Shown in pieces: positions 44,274 through 54,100 of a stretch of DNA of 64,000 bases (position 1 is its first letter; the number at the start of each line of letters is the position of its first letter). Where the stretch lies: NCBI GenBank assembly GCA_039621445.1, contig CP154954.1:46541847-46605846 (forward strand). Reading direction: 5' to 3'. The position numbers were made by a program, and so were the translations under genes. The stretch is from Euglena gracilis (Eukaryota > Euglenida > Euglenophyceae > Euglenales). The notes under the pieces are model-generated. The model had not been told where the DNA came from. It saw nothing but the letters and a program-made list of their open reading frames with translations, and searched no databases.

Positions 44274-45272
44274 GCTCTAAGGGGAGCCATGAGGCCCTGT
44301 CCAAGGCTCTACGGTGAGCCCAATGGGAAGGCAAAGTGCTGTTTTTAACCCAACACCAAAATTCAAAAACCCGATTTGCACGTCTGTGTGGGTGTGAGTG
44401 CACGCACACACGCATGAGCGTGTAAAGGAGAGAATGTACAAATGCAAGGATTTGCAAGGAGAATGGAGAAAGGTAAAAAAAAGGCCCCGCAAGGGGGCCG
44501 GGGCACCACAGTATATTCGCTGCACGTTCACTATATTGCCGTCCGCTGTCGCCCTTCCCTCCCTCTACCTTACCCCGCTGCCCTTACACCTTACCCCACA
44601 TTGCCGTCACGTCCCATATGGTGGTGTTGTAAGGAGTCCTTTTATTATGATGTGGTTGGGAGTCCTTGAGCCCCCCTTTCGGTTTGACAAATATCCCCCC
44701 GGCCCGAGGAGGGGGGGGGGGCGCTTGATTTTTTAAAAAATCCCCCCGGCCCGAAGAGAGAGGGGGGGGGGGGGCGTTTAAAAATCCCCCCGGCCCGAGG
44801 AGGGGGGGGGGCGCTCGATTTTTTTTGACAAATATCCCCCCGGCCCGAGGAGGGGGGGGGGGCGCTTGAATTTTGGACAAGAATCCCCCCGGCCCGAGGA
44901 GGGGGGGGGGGGGCTTGACGAATTTAAACCAAAAATCCCCCCGACCCGAGGGGGGGGGGCGCCAACCGAATTTTTACCAAAAATCCCCCGACCCGTTGGA
45001 AAGGGGGGGGGCAAATCTTCGTGAAGACCCTCATACCACCCGTGAGAAACGGGGGGGGGGGCAGCCAAATATTCATTGGTTGGTGAACCGAGTCTTTCCC
45101 AAAGGCTTGAAGGCACTTGAAAGCCAAAGTCCCTGAATTTTATTTCCCGTTTGGTTGGTTCAAGGGAGCATGTGTGGGACATAGGCTTTGGGTGAGGAGT
45201 GCCGATTGGAGGAGTTCCCCCCTCTTTGTTGAGGGGGGGGGGGGGGAGTTTTTGGTGTCCGACTAAGGTCGC
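44274..45272 (+). other. 3' non-coding region of element B
   Basis: Contains a tandem array at about 44690-45010: roughly seven units of CCCCCCGGCCCGAGGAGGGG plus G-run and GCGCTTGA, 50-60 bp each. Homopolymer lengths vary. A similar G-run repeat is absent from A at this place. No ORF taken as real. Confidence 0.7.
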
Positions 45273-45283
45273 AAGGGAGGGGG
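45273..45283 (+). promoter_or_regulatory. Polypurine tract of element B
   Basis: AAGGGAGGGGG directly before the 3' LTR; identical to that of A. Confidence 0.8.
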
Positions 45284-46126
45284 TGTCGGCCGCCGGCTTT
45301 CGCCGGCAGCCAAAAATTGCCAGAAAGCGCAAATTTCAAAGTCGCGGGTAACATCCAACCAGTTAAAAAAACCCGCGACTTAAATTGGAAGCGGGTCAAA
45401 TTAGTTTGCGCTTTCGAATTCTGTTTTTTCACAGAACTTGAGGGGTTTTCCCCAATATTTGGCAAGAAGGAATACTATTGTATTGAATTTGTCAATTGGA
45501 CTTTGATTTGGAGTGGCAAGTTGAATTTCATTGTTGGTCATTGATCTATTGAAGTCATTGTCTTGAAGGAGCCTTTAACACCACCACCCACTCCTCTATA
45601 CCACCGCCTTCGCCTCCATCACCTACCACTCCTTGCCCCAAGGTTTGCACATTTCATACATTCACATTCCACAGTTTCAGTTTCAAGTGTCTTCTCATTC
45701 AAGTTTTGGAGTTTCAGAATTCAAGTTTCTTTCAGATTTGACTTCAAAGTTCCAAGGTTCAGTGGGTTGGTTTTTGCCAACAAGGTGTGCGAGAGAGAGA
45801 GAGAGGAGAAAAGTGAGATTTGAGAGAGAAAAGTTCGATTTCATTTCAAATGGCAGATTTTTCGTTTTTCACTAAAATTTCGGAAAACTTTGAAAAAACG
45901 ATCCTACGCGCCGGCTGGGGTTGGGGAAATCACCTGGGTGAAAAAATGGGGGTTGGCTTGAGCCCACCAATTCCCCGAGAAAGCGCAGGCCCCACCCCGG
46001 AAACACCCACCCCCCTGCTGTCGGTGGTTATCCACGACGGCGAGGACCCCCCCGGGCCCTCGGCCCACCGGGACTCGCCGGTCGCGGGGGCGACCGGCGG
46101 CGCACAGGGGGTGGGGCCGGCGAACA
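45284..46126 (+). repeat. 3' LTR of element B
   Basis: 843 bp, same as the 5' copy apart from one base seen. Preceded by a polypurine tract; followed by CCAG. Confidence 0.96.
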
Positions 46127-46350
46127 CCAGGGATACCCTGCCCGGGCGGAAATGACACGGGAAGAGCGGCAGCAGTATGATGCTGCTGTGTCGGCTCTCA
46201 CAGGAGTCCCAGCTTCATCACGATCGAGTCAACCAGCGTGACAGCAGGACGTTGCTGTGGCGGAAGCGCCTCCAGCACGGCCCACAAGCTCTGCCGCCGG
46301 CAAGCGTGACCGCGGCCCGGAAAATCTGACGCCGCAGCCACAGCACCGCT
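46127..46350 (+). pseudogene. C' fragment 2
   Basis: Continues C' between the insertions of B and C and matches 57409-57630. In-frame TGA (near 46241) and other changes mark it as decayed. Its end ACCGCT is repeated after element C. Confidence 0.9.
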
Positions 46351-46351
46351 G

Positions 46352-46777
46352 TGTACCAGGCACGTCCCAGCTCTGTAGGATATCTGCAGAGTGGGTTCTG
46401 TGACGGTCGCACCACTGTGGAAACCCACAGCTGGTAAGATCGTGGCAGACCCTTCTGGGATCTGCCCCTGGACACGTCAGCACTTTTCTCTCCTTCCCCC
46501 ACAGGTGGTATTCTTTACTCTCACAATCTCCAAGTTTTCACCATTGGTTTTTGCAGAGGGAAAAACCCTCAGAACAATCGAACTTTGATCTCAGAAGAAA
46601 CTTCTGAATCTTTGCTTTGTGCTTTGCTTCTTGGGGAATTGGGAAGAAAAGGGGAAAACCACTTTTCGTTACTCCAAAGACTTTTCCCTACCATAAGTAG
46701 GCTGCGCACCAAGGCGAAAGCGAAAGGCTTTTACAGAAAGTTCCAAAAAGGGGAAAAGGGAAAGCTTTGGACGTACA
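46352..46777 (+). repeat. 5' LTR of element C
   Basis: Starts TGTACCAGGCACG, ends TTGGACGTACA. Contains CCCTACCATAAGTAGG and a pyrimidine-rich CTCCTTCCCCCACAG, a possible splice acceptor. Confidence 0.88.
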
Positions 46778-46779
46778 CT

Positions 46780-46845
46780 TGGTAGCAGAATAGGTCAAAG
46801 ATCCTACAGAAAGAAAGGCTACCAGGTAATACACTTGGTAGCAGA
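46780..46845 (+). promoter_or_regulatory. Primer binding site of C, duplicated
   Basis: TGGTAGCAGA (46780-46789), two bases after the LTR, is an exact complement of the TCTGCTACCA end of initiator tRNA-Met. The same ten bases with the preceding ACACT recur at 46836-46845, 56 bp downstream, so there are two candidate priming sites. Confidence 0.7.
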
Positions 46846-47089
46846 TTTAGGCAACGAACCTACACAGACGTTCCACACAGAGAAACTCTGTGGTTGACTG
46901 GTGGTGAGGATCGTACTGAGCCGTGAAACACGGTGAAAGTACTGTTCCTGGCCCCTAGCCAACCTTTAAGCAAGGATACAGGTCTCAGAAGGCTCTGTTC
47001 GGTAATCGCCGATACAACCTTTCTGGTCCCTGTTTCTCTGCTTATTTGTGTGAATTTTTGGGTTTTTGCCTTTTTACCCATCTCAAAAG
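46846..47089 (+). other. Leader of element C before gag
   Basis: No ORF. Contains a pyrimidine-rich stretch ending CCATCTCAAAAG directly before the gag ATG, possibly a splice or trans-splice acceptor. Confidence 0.4.
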
Positions 47090-48875
47090 ATGCAGAGCAC
47101 AAGCCCCAACCCCAAATTTGATTATGACTTGTTGATGAGTTCATTGAGCAATTGTGATGAAGATTGCGGGGATTGGAACGGTTTGAATGAAACAAGTTCC
47201 AATTCCCGACCCCCCAAGCAAGAAGAAGGCAATTTGACTCATTTGTCATTGTCAAAAGGCGAAACGCCTTCATTATTGCATGGGGGTAATGAACCCTCTT
47301 CATCATCATTGTCATTGATTGTGCGGGATGTAGGTGGCAAAATGCCTTCCTCCATCCCGATTCACCCATCATTGATGCGGCGAGGGGATGAACCCCTTGA
47401 GATCTCACATTTGCTTACTCATGTTACCCATGAACAAAGTGAGGGGTATTTGCCCTTTGCTCTGTTCACACCCAAAAGATCCCCGGTGGAAGCACCGGTG
47501 GGCCTTTTGGAGTGCAACTCGGTGGAAACACCGTGTTTTTTCCAACCCCCCCCTCAATTACCACCCCCCACACCATTTCACGCTTTGCCGGGATTACCCG
47601 CGGAAGCTGCGGTTTTCCCTGCATTGCCATGGAACCCAGATATGCGTCTGGTGGTGCCGGAAATCTCTGGTGCCGTTTCCATTGTGGAGGACTATGAGGA
47701 AGATTTGAGGGATAACCTCACCCCCGGTGATGTTTACCGAATTCTCGGTCAACTCCCAGCGGATCACCCGCTTAGCAAGCAAATTTTGCATGTCCACCAA
47801 TGCGTTGCGGAATGCGCAACCATGCTCAACAAAGTTTTGCAGTTCGATGAGGACAATCAAAGGGTTGTCAACACCAAACTGGAATGTTGCTGGAATTATT
47901 TGCAGGAAATCGGCAAATATTGCCAACACAATTTTGAAAATGCGGGGAAAGACCTTCAGCATTTTCGAGAAAGTGTTGACAGTATTTTGCGCATCCAACT
48001 TCCACAAAATTTCCAACAAATCAGCGAAATGCTGCATGAAGCGGAAACGCGGAATGATTCCAAGTTTCTGCATGTGCAGGATGGTATGAGCCATCTTTTT
48101 GCCCAATTGGAATCCTGTTCAACCATGTTACTGCAATTGCAGCAGCAGTTACAAGCGCAAAATGCCACCCCCAAAATGCCGGAAATCGGTAACTTTGTCG
48201 CGGTTGAGCATTTTGCCGCACTTACCACTTCTTTCCAAGAAGCCCAACAACGGATTTTGCATCTTGGCTCGGAAATCGAGCACTTGAAGCAATTTCAGGC
48301 GAAAGTGCAAGAAAATTTTGTTCCCCGTACGCAAATCCAGCTTTTGGAGGAACGAATTTCACACTTGGAGCAAAAATCCTGCCATTGTGCCGCAAATCAG
48401 GATGGATTAACCACCTTGAACGCGAAAATCGCGGATTGCGCACAACGGTTGGATTTTACGCAACAACAAATGCAAACGGACATTGGCGGTATTAATGCCA
48501 CCGTTGTCGGTTTGCAGGAGCATGTTTCTGCACTTTCCAAGCGAATTCCCGACATTAGTGGTATTCAAGCCGCTATTGGGGAATTACAAACCCGTTGCAC
48601 CTTGTTGTCCACCACAGTGACGGAAATCCGCTCACTACCCCCCATTTCGCGTGCTCGGATATCCGAGTCACCGGAATTTCGCTCATTTTATGACAAAGTG
48701 CTTGGTGACAACAAGGAAACCTTGCAAGCATTTTGTACAAGTTTGCTCCAAATTGAGGAAAGCGTGAATCGGAATGCCCGATCCATGCAAGATGAGGTTT
48801 CTCGGTTGGATGGACGAATTTCTGCTTGTTTGAAAAACCAAACACAGAAAATTCGCGAACCACCATGGAAACCCC
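47090..48875 (+). CDS. gag of element C, N-terminal coiled-coil half
   Basis: ATG at 47090 (MQSTSPNPKFDYDLL). Long helical, Gln/Glu-rich region (about residues 200-590) with heptads such as IQLLEERISHLEQKS. The frame shifts near the C5 run at 48872-48876 and gag continues in the next frame (METPTKSHHNLQTV). Hairpins such as AAGGCGAAACGCCTT (47256-47270) lie inside the coding sequence. Confidence 0.75.
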
Positions 48876-51158
48876 CACCAAATCACACCACAATTTGCAA
48901 ACCGTCTCCAATGCGGTGAAAGCGCTTGCGGGTCAACTCCGGAATGTGGAGGAGTCCCAAGGAAATCTTGCCCAAGAATTATACTTGGTTTCTGAAAAGA
49001 TGCCACACTTGGAAGATTTTTCCCGTTACCGCAAACGCATTAGGCATTTGGAGACTGAGGTTGTCCGTATTTGCGGCCAACTCCAGTTGGTGGAACATTT
49101 GGAAGAAACGGTGCATGACTTGTCCGCGAGTTTGGATAAAATGTCCACTCCGGTATCGGTTGTGCCACCATCCACCGCGGTAAGCGCTGCGGTTGGTATT
49201 CCAAATGTCCGGGAATCGCGTTCTCAAATTACCATTTCCGGAGTAGGAATCCCTACATCCACCGCGAATTTGGTACAACCACCCGCGAAAACGCGAATTG
49301 TACCACCTTTGCATTTGCCAACACCACAAACTCACTCTTCGCACGACATTTCCGATGAGGAAATTGACCCCCCACTCGAAAATTCGAGTCTCCACCAAGA
49401 AATTCAACATTCCAACCTTGTACGAGGAATGAGCCAACACCCCACACCTGGTATTGGTCATGTGTCGCATTCGCGATCATACCAACCACCAACGGGTTCT
49501 GGATTACCGAATCACCCATCGGGTTTTCGGCGGGAAACCCGCCCCACTGAGAGGATTTCACCACATTTTTCGCAATTAAATCCTGCCAACCTTACACTTG
49601 GTGCGGGAAATCCTGCACGGGTTACACATGGAGCGGAAAATCCGCGAAACGCGTTTGGTGTTAAGAATTACCCTGACCCAAACCCCTGGAATACCACCGA
49701 GGGTCAGCGGGTTACTCAGAGAGACTTCAAGGGCACCATCGCAATCGCGAACAAGGTGAAGCCCCAATGGGACGGGGATCCAACCACATGGAGACAATTT
49801 TTTCGGGACTGGGAGTACTATTGGGCACTAAAGGGACCCACCCAAGACCCGAATCCCGAGGTAGTCAAGATGGAATTCATCGATTGCCTACCGAGGGAGG
49901 AGCGAGAACGCGCACGCAATTTGGTGATACGTAATGGCGTATCATTCGATGACCTGGTTGAGCAATACGCTTCAACCAACTCAAGTTTGGTCACCAGGAT
50001 TACCCTGGAGAAGAAGTGGCGACAAAGCGCGCCATCGGATCGCAAATGGAAATCCATTGACCTTTGGTATGCCAAATGGTTAGCACTTGCTTCCGAAGTT
50101 GATGAACTTAGCGAGAAGCAAATGCGCGAACAATTCGATGCGGTTTTGTTGCATTTCACACCATCCCTCGTGAAGGATATCCATCGCGAGGAGTTGGCAG
50201 GGCATGAGATGACTCTTGCCCAACGTTGGAATTATGTGTCAAAGCAACTCAAGCTCACACAAGTTTTGGGACAAATACAGTCCGCTTTCCAAACGCATCC
50301 CACCGCGGGAATCCCTGCGGGTGCGGTTAATGCATTGCAAAAATCACCCATGTCACCAAGATCACCCACCACGGGACCGAAAACGCGGAATCAGCGTTCT
50401 TCGGACCAGGGCACGGATAAACTGTGCTTTTTGTGCAACAAATCTGGTCACATGTCTCGGGAATGCCCGAATCCCGATGCGCGAAAGCGTATTGGAAGCC
50501 CAAGGGGCTCGACCTCCTCACGGGGATCGGGTTCCTCGGCGTTTTCACGTCAATCGGGATTTTCACGTTCTTCGGAGAACCGCTTTAGCGGTAGTAGGCC
50601 CAAGTCACCATCGCGTGATGGTCGGGAAACCCGTCCTTCTCGCGGTCGGTCACCTGGACCCCCTGCCCGAAAACGGGATTTCAATCGCGATTCTTCACGA
50701 TCTCGTTCGCGAAGTGAATCATCCTCTACGCGGGAGTCACCGAAGAAACCCAAGTCCACCGGTCATGGTCGACGGGAAACCCGTTCACCACGACGGTTTG
50801 ACGGTCGAACGGAATACCGTTCCCCCCGTTATGCGGAATCCCGCCACAAATCCCGTTGTTCACTTTGCGGTTCCAAAGATCACCACGCATCCAAATGTCC
50901 CAGATCTCGTTTTCCCCCCGGCCCGGCTACGGAAATCGCGGTAAGCGCCGCGATGACCGTGGTTACTCCTCCAACCGGCAAAAGGTCGGTTTCAAGATAT
51001 CTTGTTTGGAGGAGGACACCCCGGCTTCGGGCAGGGAGGGGGATGAGACCTCGGACGGGGAATTTAATGAGGCCCGAATGGCGGTGCGCTCATTAAATTC
51101 CATCTATTCCACCAAAAAGTCCGTTGCCGGCTATGCGGCCGGTTCGGACTTGGAGTAG
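48865..51158 (+). CDS. gag of element C, capsid and two zinc knuckles
   Basis: Capsid-like region about 49735-50290 (WDGDPTTWRQFFRDWEYYW, KKWRQSAPSDRKW). First knuckle CFLCNKSGHMSREC (about 50427-50468), RS-rich segment, second knuckle CSLCGSKDHHASKC (about 50860-50901). A one-base shift in the C6 run 50914-50919 leads to the frame ending GYAAGSDLE and UAG at 51156-51158. Without the shift the frame ends at 51096. The UAG frame is that of pol. Confidence 0.8.
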
Positions 51159-51194
51159 GGGAGCCCGAGGTCCGAGGGCACGGACCTCTGGGCT
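51156..51194 (+). promoter_or_regulatory. UAG codon plus 13-bp hairpin between gag and pol
   Basis: UAG at 51156-51158 separates gag and pol in the same frame. Three bases later comes a hairpin: AGCCC + GAGGTCCG (51162-51174) pair with CGGACCTC (51181-51188), then GGGCT (51190-51194) after one bulged T; loop AGGGCA. A structure just 3' of a stop is the usual signal for readthrough in gag-pol elements. Confidence 0.7.
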
Positions 51195-54100
51195 GATGAA
51201 CAGATGGAGGTAAGACCTGATCAACCTTACCCCCCCTGCCCATCCGCCTTCACGGTCAGTACCCGGAATTATTTCGGGTCCCCTACCCCCCACTCCACAT
51301 TTCCGCTCGGAATGCTGAGCAAAGTAGGAAAGGGTTCATGGGAGAGCTGGCATGCAAACGTATTTCCGCCAGACCCTTCACTTTGCGTACCACCAATGGA
51401 ATTACTCGTCCAAGCGGAAATCCGCATTCAAAATTTCTCCACCAAAGTCAAAATTCTCATTGACACTGGTTGTCGCATTGCACTGCTCTTTCGGTTGGGG
51501 TTGATACCGACCCCGCTCTTGGTAAGCGCCAAGAAACCGATCAAAATTACAACCGCGGATAACACCCCCATGTGTGGTGGTGATTTGGGATGTGTGCTCG
51601 AGATACTCTTGCCCATCATTCCGAAGCATCACTCACAACCCACACAAATACAACATTTCACCAATATTTGGGGTTACGAGTCCGGAATTCACGGGTCTGA
51701 CGTAATTTTAGGATACCCATTTTTACGCCAGTACCGATTGGTTGTGGATTGCCACTCCCACGGTTTGCGCACAGCACCCACCACTCCATTGACACCCAAA
51801 CCACCATCACCGTTGGCATCCGCCATGATGACCACCACTTTTCCAACACCGTTACCCACAATGGCAACACCGTTATCCACCACACCAACAACCGTTTTCC
51901 ACACCCGGGGTACGGAGAAAGCCTCCCCCCTGCCCAATGACACACCAACATGCGTTCCACATGAGGCAGGGCAAGCGAGTAGCGGTACCCCCGCGGTTTC
52001 ACTGGGTTACAAGACGAAAGCCCAAAGGCCTGAAGATATATCGGTGTCGAGTAGTCGCCCAGCTACACCACCACTTCGTTTCCTACCAGTTGTGCCGAAT
52101 CCAGGCACACCTGTACAAGACTCACCGGCTAATGCCATCGACACCCACTTACACGCACACCTGTCACACCATCACACTTCCTTCCAATGTGTGCACTGCA
52201 GGAGAATTTCCACCCAATCGGATTTCGATTGTGGATGTTTAGTTCAAAATCCGACACTAATCGCAATTCCGAAAACGGAATCCACACCCCGAGATACACT
52301 TGGTTGTAGCCCGCAATGCGCGGAGATACACCGAGTACTCCAGCAACGCGGATTAGCCTCGTTGTTTGGAAACGCGAAAAGCGCCACTCCTAATTACAAT
52401 CGCGATCACACTTGGTACGGATTTGATGCGGAATGGGGAAACCCCCAACTTGTCCAAACTCCCTTGGGATTAACCCTTGAGGTAGTGGAAGACAACCCGC
52501 ATGTTTGTGGATCCATTCATTGTGTTTCTTCTCTTCAACCCGAAAATCGGGTGCATGAATACGCGAAACGCGTATGGAATGCTTTCAATTTTGGTCAATA
52601 TCGCATTTTGGAACGATGGTTTTCCAAAATCGCGACATTGGCTGATTCTTTTGATTTGGCATTGGAAATCGATGCCTTCTCATCCAATGCACATGCCCGT
52701 TTGCCACGTCATTGGTCACAACACTCCAACGCATTTGATAAATTTTGGGGTGATACGGTGTTATGGATGCACCCTCCCCCAAAACTTATCGAATGTGCGG
52801 TTGAGAAAATTCTGCGGGATGAAGCCCGTGGAGTTATTCTCATACCCATCATTCCGGAAGCGGAATGGTTCACCCAACTATCGTATGTATGTTTTCATTG
52901 GTGGGATTTACCCACTAATGTACCGATTTTTGAGGATTTTTGTGGTAAAATATTACCACCCTTGCAAGAAATCATTTTTCGCGTATGTTTCTTCGATGCA
53001 TTCGGAATGTCCGAATTCGCGGTACCGAGGAAGCTCGGTAGCCCCAGGGATACCCTGGCGGTTTCCGCAGTCATCGAGAGTGCAGGTCAGCATCCTAAGT
53101 CAGCCGAATTCTGTTCGCGGATTACCCGCGAATTCCACGGTGTGCTGGAAAATCCAGTATACGCGTGTGACATCGACCCCGCGATACGCGGTCCGTTCGG
53201 TGTTTGTAAGATCGAGCTTAAGGATGGAGCCAAACCAATGCACCGGAAATTTTTTCGTTGTTCGGGAGAACGCGAACAAGCTCTCAATGAAATGATTGAG
53301 AAGCTTATTCAGCGCAAGTGGATTGTACCCTCGAAAAGCGAGTGGACATCCCAGGCATTTGTTGTTCCTAAACCCCCAGACCCCTCAGGTCAGAAGAAAT
53401 GGAGGCTGGTGCTGGATTACCGGTACCTGAACTCCCAAACAAGGGATGATCCCTTCCCGCTCCCCCTGATCGAGGATTTGATCACCAAACAATCGGAAAA
53501 CCGGTTGTGGTCAATTTTCGATCTGGAGGACGGTTTTCACCAAATGCACTTACACCCTGACTCCCAACCATACACGGCATTCGTGACATCCAAGGGTGTG
53601 TACCAATGGACGGTACTCCCCATGGGTGTTAAGAATGGCCCAGCCATGTTTCAGCGCATGATACAATGGGTTCTACGCGATTTACCGTTTGCCATTGTGT
53701 ACATTGATGATGTGCTGGTGGGAACACCACCACCATCCGCAAAATCGAGCGAGGATATCCTCGTCACACACTTCCACCATGTTTGCGCGGTATTAACCGC
53801 TTTTCAAAAACATGTGCTTTTCGCGAAAGGCGCGAAAATGCATTTGTTTCGGATACTTATAAAATTTTGCGGTCACATCCTCAGCAATGGACAGCGGAAA
53901 GCCGCTCCGAGTAAACTCGAAGCCATTAAGAAATGGACCCCTGAGGTAATCAAAACGATTACTCACCTCAAAGGATTTTTGGGATTAGCCCAATACTACG
54001 CGATTTATATGAAGGACTTCGCGAAAATCGCGGTGCCCCTCACCAAACAGCTCAAAAACCGGGCTGTTGACAACACCAAAGTCATTTGGGATGCCCAAAT

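Larger units (their letters stand above)
33829..46126 (+). mobile_element. Chromovirus B (12.3 kb) with cytosine methyltransferase-like domain
   Basis: Two 843-bp LTRs with TG...CA ends; CCAG is duplicated at 33825-33828 and 46127-46130. The empty site is seen in the C copy (57409-57412). The internal part has a long gag with four single-base shifts and an unbroken 1710-codon pol. The only LTR difference I found is G/T near 33890/45345, so insertion is very recent. Family: Ty3/gypsy with chromodomain. Confidence 0.95.

Noticed and set aside
34672-46789. tRNA gene fragments at the TGGTAGCAGA/TGGTTAGCAGAGG sites
   Set aside because: Only 10-13 bases match and they sit exactly next to LTR ends, so they are primer binding sites.
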